Positions 1 to 9,128 of a stretch of DNA of 33,377 nucleotides are shown in pieces. Every line of letters begins with the position of its first letter. Positions within the stretch are counted from its first letter, which is position 1. The notes beneath the pieces were generated by a model. The model was not told the DNA's origin. It saw nothing but the letters and a program-made list of their open reading frames with translations, and ran no database searches. This DNA comes from Bacteroidales bacterium (GTDB lineage: Bacteria; Bacteroidota; Bacteroidia; Bacteroidales; F082), in the NCBI GenBank assembly GCA_016291135.1, contig JAEFAE010000032.1, forward strand, positions 1-33,377, in the 5' to 3' direction. Made by a program: the position numbers and the translations under genes.

Positions 1-6
1 GGATTT

Positions 7-39
7 AAAAAAAAAGCGCAGGTCTTTGGGACTTGCGCT
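7..39 (-). terminator. Intrinsic terminator of tRNA-Asp
   Basis: On the minus strand, bases 39-30 pair with 24-15 in a continuous 10-bp stem (one G-T pair) around a 5-base loop. A run of nine T follows at 15-7. It lies directly 3' of the tRNA-Asp gene and closes that transcription unit. Confidence 0.85.
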
Positions 40-44
40 TCCAG

Positions 45-119
45 CGGTCCGGACGAGACTCGAACTCGCGACCTCCTGCGTGACAGGCAGGCATTCTAAC
101 CAAGCTGAACTACCGGACC
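45..119 (-). tRNA. tRNA-Asp (anticodon GTC)
   Basis: The minus strand folds into a complete 75-base cloverleaf. The 7-bp acceptor stem GGTCCGG/CCGGACC is followed by discriminator G. The D arm is GTTC/GAAT. The anticodon stem CCTGC/GCAGG carries the loop CTGTCAC, giving anticodon GTC (aspartate). The T arm GCGAG/CTCGT has the loop TTCGAGT. CCA is not encoded. A strong promoter lies 40 bases upstream and an intrinsic terminator follows at once, so it forms its own unit downstream of comEC. Confidence 0.96.
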
Positions 120-158
120 AACCTGAAAAAGAACTTTTATTGCTTTGCTTTGCGGATG

Positions 159-188
159 CAAAAGTACGACCTTTTTCGAAACCTGCAA
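159..188 (-). promoter_or_regulatory. Bacteroidota-type promoter of tRNA-Asp
   Basis: On the minus strand, -33 TTG (188-186) is followed after 19 bases by TACTTTTG (166-159), an exact match to the Bacteroidota -7 consensus TAnnTTTG with the expected spacing. The predicted start near 152 leaves a leader of about 33 bases before the tRNA. Confidence 0.8.
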
Positions 189-260
189 GCGTTTTTTGTG
201 TTTTTTTTGAAAAAAATTTACTAAACACTGATTTACAATAAGATACAAATCCACCCCAAG

Positions 261-2351
261 CTACCTCAAGGAACATATCCAAGCCCCCTCCCCTATATTA
301 TAATAAGGTAACCCCCGATTCCTTGCTTGGCGCATCCATTCTTCTGCCAGATAAGAGGGAACCGATCCGTCGATGAGAAGCAAAGCGGGCCGATAACGGA
401 GCATCACCCGATCCAGGTCAGGTCGCTGACGGTCACGCACCAGCAGCCCATCCACCGGCAAGGGCAAGCACCGTCCATCGCCCTGCTGGGACGGCTCCCA
501 GAATGCCAACAGCCTCCCTCCAACAGAAAGGAGAGGTCCCCGCTTCTTGGCAAAGGGAACCTCCACGTCCTCCTGTAGGGTGAAACAGCACGGGTTCATC
601 GACCCGCGTTGACGGGCCCAATGGCCCCGCAAGCTGTAATCGATCACTCCTGGTTCCGACAGCAAGGCTTCATCGCACAACAACAGGTGTTCCGTACCCT
701 GGTTCAGATCCAGACACGTATGTTTCCTCAGCGAATACAGGGTGATTGATTCCTGACAGGCTACAGACTGACTCCGGTAGGCCATGGAAAAGGCCAATAC
801 GACCGACCCCACCAACAACTCCATCAGCATCCGTTTCCTCTTCAGATGGACAAACAACACCAACAAAATCAACAGCAACAGTGCCAACGAAAGTTCCACC
901 TTATTAATATAGAGACCGCGCACCAGCGAAAACGGCAGGCCTTCCACCCATGAAACCAAGACATTCATCAACGTGAGGCATGCCCATACCGCCTTCCCCA
1001 CCGCAAGACCCAGCCAGGGAACCCACGACACGGCCAACAAGGCCATCCCCGAAAGAATGGCCACAAAGGACAGCGGCGTGAGGAAGAGGTTACTCAACCA
1101 GAAATAGGGCGTGAACTGATGGAAATGGTACAGGGTCAAGGGCAAGGTGGCCAACTGTGCGGCCAACGAAACGGCGGTGACTTCCCAAGCCCTGTCGAGC
1201 CACTTGTTCCCGATATACAACAGGAGATAGATCTTGCGCTGCAGCAGGACGATGCCCGACACAGCCGCATACGACAGCTGGAACCCGATGGAAAACAGGT
1301 TGTTCGGTTGAATCACCAGCAATACAAAGGCCGATGCCGCAACGGAATTCAAGGTGTTTCCTTTCCTGCGCAGCAACGCCCCCAACAGCAGGAAACTGAT
1401 CATCAGCGTCGCACGCAACACCGAAGGCGACAAGCCCGTGAGCAGGGCATAGCCCCAAACCAGCCCCAACAGCAGCCACTTCTGCAGGCGAATCATCCGC
1501 TTGCTCTTGCCAAGAAAGCCAAGCAACGCCGAAGCCAAGAGGTAGATCACGCCGACATGCATCCCCGAAACGCAAAGCACATGCATGGCGCCCGCCGCCA
1601 CATAGTGCTGCCGCACTTGGGCGGGGAGGCTCTCGTCGTAACCCAACAGCAAGGCCGCCCCCACCCCGAAGGCTTCCTCGGTCACACCACAGCGTTGGAG
1701 AGCCTCCAACAGCCGATCGCGGCAACGGTAGGAAAAACGCAACAACGGATTCCCCGCCTCCACGCCAAGCGCGCACCAATGGTCTTGCTTCAGATAAACC
1801 CTTCCGGTCACTCCCAGCCGTTTCAGATAGGTGCGGTAATCGAACTCCTCGGGATTCAAGGGAGGCGGCACCGAATCGATAACCGCCGAAAAGGCAAGCA
1901 GGTCGCCATAACGCAAGGCCGAGGCCGGATCAGAGGGTTCCAGATAAGCCACTACCCGACCCGTGACAGCCCTGTCTCCATCGGGCATCCGACCACCCCG
2001 CAACTCCAACATCGCCTTCACAGAACGCTCTTTTGCCACGGGCGGTTCCAACACCCGGGCTACGAAAAGACCCGCTTGTCCTTCCACAAAGCCGTCCTCC
2101 GCAACTGCATTGGCCATCCCGTGACGGAACCAGCCCAGATAGCCCACGCACAGAAGCACCCAAGCCCCAATCATCCAGCGAAAACGAAAGGGTTTCAACA
2201 CCCGCGACAGCACAGCCAAGACAAGCACGGTCCCCAACAGAAGGAGGAACCAGTCCCTCGTCCCTGGACAAGGGACCACCGTCTCCCCAAGCAGGATGCC
2301 CAGGATCAAGGGTGGCAGCAGCCGAAGAAAAGGGTATTTGCTCCAGTTCAT
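261..2351 (-). CDS. comEC: ComEC/Rec2 family DNA-uptake channel, no MBL domain
   Basis: This 696-aa polytopic membrane protein is of the ComEC/Rec2 family, the inner-membrane channel that moves single-stranded DNA into the cytoplasm during natural transformation. Residues 1-75 are hydrophobic segments. Residues 80-190 are a soluble DUF4131-like domain. The Competence core begins near residue 225, with the family signature around H257-G267 (MHVLCVSGMHVG), and runs as a series of membrane helices to about residue 505. The last 150 residues are soluble and lack the HxHxDH motif of a metallo-beta-lactamase domain found in the Bacillus and proteobacterial proteins. It is last in the minus-strand cluster, 72 bases after lpxB. 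Family assignment is secure. Whether this organism is competent cannot be judged here. Confidence 0.92.
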   Translation of the reverse strand: MNWSKYPFLRLLPPLILGILLGETVVPCPGTRDWFLLLLGTVLVLAVLSRVLKPFRFRWMIGAWVLLCVGYLGWFRHGMANAVAEDGFVEGQAGLFVARVLEPPVAKERSVKAMLELRGGRMPDGDRAVTGRVVAYLEPSDPASALRYGDLLAFSAVIDSVPPPLNPEEFDYRTYLKRLGVTGRVYLKQDHWCALGVEAGNPLLRFSYRCRDRLLEALQRCGVTEEAFGVGAALLLGYDESLPAQVRQHYVAAGAMHVLCVSGMHVGVIYLLASALLGFLGKSKRMIRLQKWLLLGLVWGYALLTGLSPSVLRATLMISFLLLGALLRRKGNTLNSVAASAFVLLVIQPNNLFSIGFQLSYAAVSGIVLLQRKIYLLLYIGNKWLDRAWEVTAVSLAAQLATLPLTLYHFHQFTPYFWLSNLFLTPLSFVAILSGMALLAVSWVPWLGLAVGKAVWACLTLMNVLVSWVEGLPFSLVRGLYINKVELSLALLLLILLVLFVHLKRKRMLMELLVGSVVLAFSMAYRSQSVACQESITLYSLRKHTCLDLNQGTEHLLLCDEALLSEPGVIDYSLRGHWARQRGSMNPCCFTLQEDVEVPFAKKRGPLLSVGGRLLAFWEPSQQGDGRCLPLPVDGLLVRDRQRPDLDRVMLRYRPALLLIDGSVPSYLAEEWMRQARNRGLPYYNIGEGAWICSLR

Positions 2352-2423
2352 GACCCGATCGTCGAAACGGAGCGCAAGTTACAAATTAATTAAATAATAG
2401 CAATAGTATTGATAAAATAAATA

Positions 2424-3539
2424 TTACTTTACCATGCCAACAATCTCTGCAGCCGCCTTTTCGGAAGCGCCCCTGCCACCCAAACGTTCACGCAAGGTGT
2501 CGAGATCCTCCAAAAGACGACGCTGCTGCTTGGCATCGGTCAACAGGAGCTGCAACTGCTTCACCAGCTTCTCCTCGTTGAAGTCGCCTTGGATCAGCTC
2601 CTTGACCACTTCCCGATCCATGATCAGGTTGACCAAACTGATGTATTTCACCTTGATCAGCCGCTTGGCGATCCGATACGAAAGCCTATTCGCCTTGTAG
2701 CAAACCACCTCCGGCACGGAAAGCAGTGCCGTTTCGAGGGTCGCCGTGCCCGAAGTCACCAAGGCGGCACTGGCGTTTTGCAACAAGCCATACGTTTGGT
2801 TCATGACCAACTTGACGTCATGGTCGCCGATCATGCTTTGATAGAGTTGCTCATCAAGCGACGAAACACCGGCTATCACAAACTGATACTGTGGAAAATG
2901 CGGAATCACCTTCAGCATGGTTCCCAGCATCCGTTCCACCTCTTGCTTGCGGCTGCCAGGCAACAGGGCGATGATCTCCCGCTTTTCGGATAGGTTGTTG
3001 CGACGCACGAAGCTGATTCGGGGCGTGGCATCGAGCTTGGCCAGCTCATCCAACAAGGGATGGCCGACAAAAGTGGCATTCACCCCATGTTCCTGATAGA
3101 AGGGCTCCTCGAAAGGCAGGATGACCAGCATCCGGTCCACGTCGCTCTTGATGCGACGGACCCGACGCCGTTTCCAGGCCCACACCTGAGGCGAAATGTA
3201 ATAACAGGTCTTGATGTGGTGCTTTTGGGCAAAATGGGCTATCCGGAGGTTGAACCCCGGGTAGTCCACCAGAATCAGCACGTCGGGGTGGTATTGCAGC
3301 AGGTCCTTCTTGCACGTCTCGATGTTGCCCAATACGCTACGGAGGTTCACCGCCACCTCCACAAAGCCCATGAAGGCCATGGACCGGTAGTGCTTGACCA
3401 GATCGACCCCCTGCTTGCGCATGAGGTCGCCCCCCCAACCCCTGAACTCGGCTTGAGGATCCTTTTTCTTTATCTCGGCAATGAGGTTGGCGGCATGCAA
3501 GTCACCCGAAGCCTCACCAGCGATGATATAGTACTTCAT
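2424..3539 (-). CDS. lpxB: Lipid-A-disaccharide synthase
   Basis: A 371-aa glycosyltransferase of family GT19 at the cytoplasmic membrane. It joins UDP-2,3-diacylglucosamine and lipid X into the lipid A disaccharide. The N-terminal signature GEASGDLH is at residues 8-15. VDYPGFN is near residue 92, YYISPQVWAW near 113, and the nucleotide-binding region LLPGSRKQEV near 192. SGTATLE lies near 262. The length is normal for LpxB. It lies 16 bases downstream of the small membrane ORF and 72 bases before comEC. Together with the KdsC-like phosphatase in the same cluster it ties this operon to lipopolysaccharide synthesis. The ATG start gives the expected N-terminus immediately before the GEASGD motif. 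Confidence 0.97.
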   Translation of the reverse strand: MKYYIIAGEASGDLHAANLIAEIKKKDPQAEFRGWGGDLMRKQGVDLVKHYRSMAFMGFVEVAVNLRSVLGNIETCKKDLLQYHPDVLILVDYPGFNLRIAHFAQKHHIKTCYYISPQVWAWKRRRVRRIKSDVDRMLVILPFEEPFYQEHGVNATFVGHPLLDELAKLDATPRISFVRRNNLSEKREIIALLPGSRKQEVERMLGTMLKVIPHFPQYQFVIAGVSSLDEQLYQSMIGDHDVKLVMNQTYGLLQNASAALVTSGTATLETALLSVPEVVCYKANRLSYRIAKRLIKVKYISLVNLIMDREVVKELIQGDFNEEKLVKQLQLLLTDAKQQRRLLEDLDTLRERLGGRGASEKAAAEIVGMVK

Positions 3540-3555
3540 AGCATTGTTCTTTCGT

Positions 3556-3801
3556 TCACACCAGGAAAAACACGAGCAGCATCCCGACGAAGGTCACGGC
3601 CAGAATGCCCCTGCCGATTTTTTCCAAATTCCATTTCACCATGGCCATCCTAAAGAGGATGATGCCCGGGATGAAAGCCAGCAGGAAGGGCGCCCTCGTA
3701 TAGGCCTCCCCCCAGGGCGCTAGCGACAGCAGCAGGTAGCAAAGGGCAAACACCGCTGCGCCGATCAGCATGCCGAGCCAAATATTATCCTTAATTCTCA
3801 T
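3556..3801 (-). CDS. Small membrane protein, function unknown
   Basis: A short ORF between surE and lpxB. I place the start at an ATG at 3801, giving 81 aa (MRIKDNIW...), whose first 11 bases overlap the surE stop in the string ATGAGAATTAA, a typical translational-coupling arrangement. An in-frame ATG at 3822 would add seven residues. Three hydrophobic segments are visible, around residues 8-27, 35-53 and 62-80, separated by short charged loops, so it is probably an integral membrane protein. No catalytic motif is recognisable. Its position between surE and lpxB in the same operon suggests a link to envelope biogenesis, but that is only context. Confidence 0.75.
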   Translation of the reverse strand: MRIKDNIWLGMLIGAAVFALCYLLLSLAPWGEAYTRAPFLLAFIPGIILFRMAMVKWNLEKIGRGILAVTFVGMLLVFFLV

Positions 3802-4582
3802 ACGATTCCAATATAGTTTCAAAACGATGCATTGATTGCAGGTGGGAGGTCGCCGTCAAATCGAACTGCGTCGGAACCAGCGACACATAATTGTTTTGCA
3901 GGGCCCAATAGTCGGTATCTTCCCCGCTGTCTTCATACACGAACTGTCCGCCCAGTTTCAGACAGGAACCGCCTTTTTCGTCCTCGCACTGGGTGTAGGC
4001 TTCGATCCACTTGGCCTTGGCCTGCCGGCAGATCCGCAATCCCCGGATGGGCGCCTCGCTCCGTTTGGGGAAGTTCACGTTGAGGCAGACCCCATCGGGC
4101 AGTCCTTCCTCGAGCACGTTGCGCGTGATGGCGGTGATATAGTCGTCCAGGTGGTCGAAATCCGCCTCGGGGTCATAGCAGTCGAGGCTGAAACCGATGG
4201 CGTCGATGCCGTCCATACAGGCCTCGATGGCTGCCGCCATGGTCCCCGAATAGATGACGTTGGTGGAGGCGTTTGAGCCATGGTTGATGCCCGAAACCAC
4301 CAGGTCGGGAAGGCGGTCCAAGAGCCACTGGTATCCGATCTTGATACAATCGACCGGGGTCCCGTTGCACACATATTCCCGGTAACCGGGTTCTTCCTTC
4401 ACCAAAATGGCAGTCAAGGTGGGCGTGGTGGTGATGGAATGCCCTTTGGCCGACATCACCTGTTGGGTGGAAATGACCACCACCTCGCCCAAAGGGCGCA
4501 TCAACGCAGCGAGTTTGCGGATCCCCTTGGCCTGAAAGCCGTCGTCGTTGGTGACAAGAATAAGCGGTTTGTTGCCGTGCAT
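3791..4582 (-). CDS. surE: 5'/3'-nucleotidase SurE
   Basis: SurE family metal-dependent phosphatase that dephosphorylates nucleoside 5'- and 3'-monophosphates and can act on short polyphosphate. The open frame extends to 4627, but the ATG at 4582 (263 aa, MHGNKPLILVTNDDG) puts the family's NDDG motif at residues 12-15, the usual place. D13 and D14 are expected metal ligands. The second signature VSGINHGSNAST and the following YSGTMAAAIEA are clear and carry the conserved Asn and Ser. SurE often lies beside stationary-phase or envelope genes; here it follows maf by 58 bases and overlaps the small membrane ORF. Confidence 0.96.
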   Translation of the reverse strand: MHGNKPLILVTNDDGFQAKGIRKLAALMRPLGEVVVISTQQVMSAKGHSITTTPTLTAILVKEEPGYREYVCNGTPVDCIKIGYQWLLDRLPDLVVSGINHGSNASTNVIYSGTMAAAIEACMDGIDAIGFSLDCYDPEADFDHLDDYITAITRNVLEEGLPDGVCLNVNFPKRSEAPIRGLRICRQAKAKWIEAYTQCEDEKGGSCLKLGGQFVYEDSGEDTDYWALQNNYVSLVPTQFDLTATSHLQSMHRFETILESYEN

Positions 4583-4640
4583 GACGATATTTTTTGCAAA
4601 AATAGTCCAAATAAAGCAGAAAAGCAAATCCGCCCGAAGG

Positions 4641-5222
4641 TTAGAAGCTTTTCAGAACCTGGTACAGCCTTCGGGTGGGCAGCCCCATGACATTATAGAA
4701 CGAGCCTTGGAGCCCCGAGATGCCGATGTAGCCGATCCATTCCTGGATGCCGTATGCGCCCGCCTTGTCATAAGGACGGCAGGTGTCGATGTAATATTCC
4801 ATCTCCCCTTGGTCGAGGCGGGCGAACGTTACCTTTGACTTCACCGAAAAGGTCTTGCATTTGTCTGCCGACCGGACCGTGACCCCGGTCACCACATGGT
4901 GGGTCTTGCCCGAAAGCAGCTTGAGCATCCTCAGGGCATCTTCCCGGTCACGGGGCTTGCCGAGAATCTCGTCGCCGGCAATCACCACCGTGTCGGCGGT
5001 GATCAGCAGGTAATCCTCCGGAAGTTCATGATCCTCAAAAGCCATGGACTTTTGGAGGCTCAGGTATTCCGGCACCGCGTCGAAAGGCATGTCGGGATGC
5101 GATTCGGGCGTTTCCTTGGTAAGGCACACAAAAGGCACGCCCATGCCTTTAAGCAGCTCTTGGCGGCGCGGCGACTTGGAAGCCAACACCACCGTATGGT
5201 TTTTCAAATGTTCCAGTATCAT
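4641..5222 (-). CDS. maf: Maf-family nucleotide pyrophosphatase
   Basis: A 193-aa Maf/YhdE protein, a cytoplasmic house-cleaning enzyme that hydrolyses dTTP, UTP and modified nucleotides to monophosphates. The signature LASKSPRRQELLKGMG is at residues 13-28. The catalytic acidic segment ITADTVV is near residue 73. KPRDREDALRML is near 88, and the C-terminal YGIQEWIG...NVMGLP region is the YhdE-type ending. Length is normal. It starts 10 bases after the KdsC-like gene stops, so the two are almost certainly co-transcribed. Confidence 0.95.
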   Translation of the reverse strand: MILEHLKNHTVVLASKSPRRQELLKGMGVPFVCLTKETPESHPDMPFDAVPEYLSLQKSMAFEDHELPEDYLLITADTVVIAGDEILGKPRDREDALRMLKLLSGKTHHVVTGVTVRSADKCKTFSVKSKVTFARLDQGEMEYYIDTCRPYDKAGAYGIQEWIGYIGISGLQGSFYNVMGLPTRRLYQVLKSF

Positions 5223-5232
5223 AGGCGTCGGG

Positions 5233-5754
5233 TTACCATGAATAGGCTTCGGCGGTCATCCACCGGCCCTGTACCTTGAGCGTCTGCTCGATGAGGTCGC
5301 GCACGCAGCCCCTGCCGCCAGGACGGGTGCTGACAAACCGGCTGATCGCCTTGACCTCGTCGGCGGCGTCGGCAGGACAGGCAGGCACGCCCACCCGCTG
5401 CATCACCCTGAGGTCGGGGATGTCGTCACCCATGAAGGCCACCTGCTCCGGAGCAAGCTGCTTCTCGCGCAGGTACGCCTCCAGCTGCACCACCTTGTCG
5501 GGAACGCCCACATAGACATCCTTCACCCCGAGGGCATGCATCCTCTTGGTGATGTTGGTACAGACCGCACCCGAAATGACCGCAATATGGTAGCCCAGTT
5601 TGGAGGCCAGCTGCAGGGCATAGCCATCCTTCACATTCGAGGTACGGAGCGGGTCGCCGTTGCCGTCCATGTAGACCGTACCGTCGGTCATCACCCCGTC
5701 GTAGTCGAAGAGGAAGGTGTTGACACCGGCCAATAAGGTATTCAGCTCATTCAT
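5233..5754 (-). CDS. kdsC: KdsC-like HAD phosphatase (Kdo-8-phosphate phosphatase)
   Basis: A 173-aa HAD-superfamily hydrolase of the capless YrbI/KdsC type. The nucleophile motif DYDGVMTDG has D17 and D19. The lysine region (VYVGVPDKV) and the acidic motif GDDIPDL are in order and correctly spaced. KdsC removes phosphate from Kdo-8-phosphate before Kdo is activated for lipopolysaccharide inner core. The protein's short length, lack of a cap and the lpxB gene in the same operon support this role. A phosphatase for a different nine-carbon sugar or another small phosphoester is the main alternative, since the family is hard to split by sequence. It is first in the six-gene minus-strand operon. 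Confidence 0.85.
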   Translation of the reverse strand: MNELNTLLAGVNTFLFDYDGVMTDGTVYMDGNGDPLRTSNVKDGYALQLASKLGYHIAVISGAVCTNITKRMHALGVKDVYVGVPDKVVQLEAYLREKQLAPEQVAFMGDDIPDLRVMQRVGVPACPADAADEVKAISRFVSTRPGGRGCVRDLIEQTLKVQGRWMTAEAYSW

Positions 5755-5775
5755 GAATCGTTGCTATTTGGTGCA

Positions 5776-5808
5776 CGAAGATAGACAATTTTAGCGTTAA
5801 CCGCCCAA
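5776..5808 (-). promoter_or_regulatory. Probable promoter of the kdsC-maf-surE-lpxB-comEC operon
   Basis: On the minus strand, TATCTTCG (5783-5776) differs from TAnnTTTG at one base. A TTG (5808-5806) lies 22 bases upstream, slightly more than the usual 19-20. Its position just before the first gene of the operon supports it. Confidence 0.5.
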
Positions 5809-5836
5809 AAAAAGCGCGACAATCAAACTATTTGTG

Positions 5837-5844
5837 TATTTTTG
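5837..5844 (+). promoter_or_regulatory. -7 element upstream of rsfS
   Basis: TATTTTTG exactly matches the Bacteroidota -7 consensus TAnnTTTG, 29 bases before the rsfS ATG. No clear -33 TTG is seen at the right distance. It probably drives the rsfS-ftsH-LUD operon, divergent from the kdsC operon. Confidence 0.6.
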
Positions 5845-5873
5845 TAGTTTAAATCGAAAAAGCAACATCGAAT

Positions 5874-6251
5874 ATGAGAGTAAGACATCAGTCGGACAAC
5901 GCGGAACAGATTGTGGCAACGGTGGTTGAAACCATGGACGCCATGAAAGGAAAAGAGATTGTGACCTTGGACCTGAGGGAGACCGGAACGGCCGTGACAG
6001 ACTATTTCGTCATCTGCCACGCCAATTCGAAAACACAGGTAGACGCCATCGCCGACAAGATCACCGACACGGTCCTGGAAAAGCTGCATGTCAAACCGTA
6101 TCACATCGAAGGTCGCGACAACACCGAATGGATCCTGATCGATTATGTGGATGTGGTGGTGCATGTGTTCCTGCAGTCGATGCGCAGCTTCTATCAACTG
6201 GAGGAGCTGTGGGCCGACGCGGAACGCATCGTTACCGAGGAGCGTGACTGA
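5874..6251 (+). CDS. rsfS: Ribosomal silencing factor RsfS (Iojap family)
   Basis: A 125-aa protein of the RsfS/Iojap/DUF143 family. RsfS binds ribosomal protein uL14 on the large subunit and blocks subunit joining when nutrients are low. The family pattern is clear: DYFVICHANSKTQVDAIAD near residues 43-61, GRDNTEWILIDYVDVVVHVF at 80-99, and FYQLEELWADA near 106-116. Length is normal. It is first in an operon with ftsH, 27 bases upstream, an arrangement common in the Bacteroidota. Confidence 0.95.
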   Translation: MRVRHQSDNAEQIVATVVETMDAMKGKEIVTLDLRETGTAVTDYFVICHANSKTQVDAIADKITDTVLEKLHVKPYHIEGRDNTEWILIDYVDVVVHVFLQSMRSFYQLEELWADAERIVTEERD

Positions 6252-6278
6252 ACCAACCTTTAACTGTTTTTGTTTTTT

Positions 6279-8235
<1,957 letters not shown>

Positions 8236-8249
<14 letters not shown>

Positions 8250-8904
8250 AGGATCGGACAAAGGGACCACCAAGAAAGAACAGATTCTCGCCAAGGTGAG
8301 AAACGCCATCATCGAAAAGCCAGAGGCGATGTTCAAGGACATCGACCTGCAGACCGACACTTGGAAGCCCATCAAGGAGGAAGACGGCAACGCCATCACC
8401 TTCGTCCAAAAGTTCAAGGACATGGGCGGCATTTTCGTCTATCTGGAGAGCGAGGCGGAGTTTGGCGACTGCATGCGGCAGCTGGCGCCCCAGAACGGTT
8501 GGGAGCCCCTGTGGTGTACCAGTCCCACCATGCAGGACCTGCTTCGGAAATACGGCCTGAACTACAGTCCCGCTCCGCAACGGGAAGCACACAAACGGCT
8601 GGTGAGCATCACCGATTGTGAATACCTCATCGCCCAAACCGGCAGCATCATCCTGTCCGACGCCACCACCCTCTCCAGGAAAAGCTACACCGAGCCCGAT
8701 GTACTGCTGGTACTGGCACACACCCACCAAATCGTCGGCGGTTTGAAGGAAGCCCTGCACCAGCTCAAGGAACAACAACCCGATCGGCACGCCTCGCAGA
8801 TCACCGTCCTCACCGGAATGACCCGAACCTACGACATCGAGCAAAACACCGTGCTCGGCGTCCATGGGCCACGACAATTGGCGGTCTTTTTGATCGACGA
8901 ATAG
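8236..8904 (+). CDS. LUD domain protein (LutC/YkgG-like)
   Basis: A 222-aa protein starting at an ATG inside the end of ftsH (14-base overlap), so translation is probably coupled. The LUD family signature is at the C-terminus, TYDIEQNTVLGVHGP followed by a hydrophobic strand, and the central TGSIILSD segment is also typical. In Bacillus, LutC acts with iron-sulfur proteins LutA and LutB in lactate oxidation. Neither partner is present here, and the gene is attached to rsfS-ftsH instead. This solitary form is seen in other Bacteroidota and its function is unsettled. The first 15 residues are polar and charged. I am sure of the family but not of a lactate role. Confidence 0.88.
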
Positions 8905-8909
8905 CCTTG

Positions 8910-8940
8910 TTGGTTATTATTTAGAATGATTCTAAATTTC
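8910..8940 (+). promoter_or_regulatory. Predicted promoter with Fur-family-like operator
   Basis: Bases 8919-8937 are a perfect 19-bp palindrome, ATTTAGAATGATTCTAAAT, with a single central G. Its core TTAGAAT-G-ATTCTAA has the 7-1-7 geometry and the AATnATT centre of Fur, PerR and Zur boxes. It sits between a TTG (8910-8912) and TAAATTTC (8933-8940), 20 bases apart, which fits the Bacteroidota -33/-7 layout with one mismatch in the -7. The operator would cover the promoter spacer and half of the -7 box, a repression geometry. It lies just after the LUD gene stop. The palindrome is seen; the regulator is inferred. Confidence 0.6.
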
Positions 8941-8975
8941 AATAGTTAATTTATTGATATTCAGATATATATGAT

Positions 8976-9002
8976 ATTTTATTGACTAATATTCAATAAA
9001 AT
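8976..9002. repeat. AT-rich perfect inverted repeat
   Basis: ATTTTATTGA (8976-8985) is the exact reverse complement of TCAATAAAAT (8993-9002), with a 7-base spacer. Bases 8941-9002 are strongly AT-rich compared with neighbouring genes. There is no T-run after it on the plus strand, so it is not a clear terminator; it could be an operator or an RNA hairpin. Confidence 0.6.
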
Positions 9003-9036
9003 TATGATTCGCCCCGCGATATGGATTAAAAATTAC

Positions 9037-9044
9037 TATATTTG
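9037..9044 (+). promoter_or_regulatory. -7 element before the structured RNA region
   Basis: TATATTTG matches TAnnTTTG exactly. The -33 region has no TTG at the normal distance. A start near 9050 would give an A-rich leader running into the structured region at 9129-9331 and then the Xre-type gene at 9361. Confidence 0.5.
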
Positions 9045-9128
9045 CATTGTAAAAAGAAGTAAAAGACATCGAGATACAAACAACACCAGAACATAAACAA
9101 AGGCATTAGCTACTATTTTCACGTTTAT

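Noticed and set aside
6270..6278. A TTG start for ftsH that would add three residues
   Set aside because: The ATG at 6279 gives the normal N-terminus, and a TTG start is uncommon in this phylum.
8919..8937. The perfect palindrome as an intrinsic terminator of the LUD transcript
   Set aside because: A one-base loop cannot close, the stem is mostly A-T and no T-run follows. A DNA operator is more likely.
8976..9002. An FNR/CRP-type binding site (TTGA-N7-TCAA)
   Set aside because: The spacer is one base longer than the FNR consensus TTGAT-N4-ATCAA, so the match is not good enough to name.
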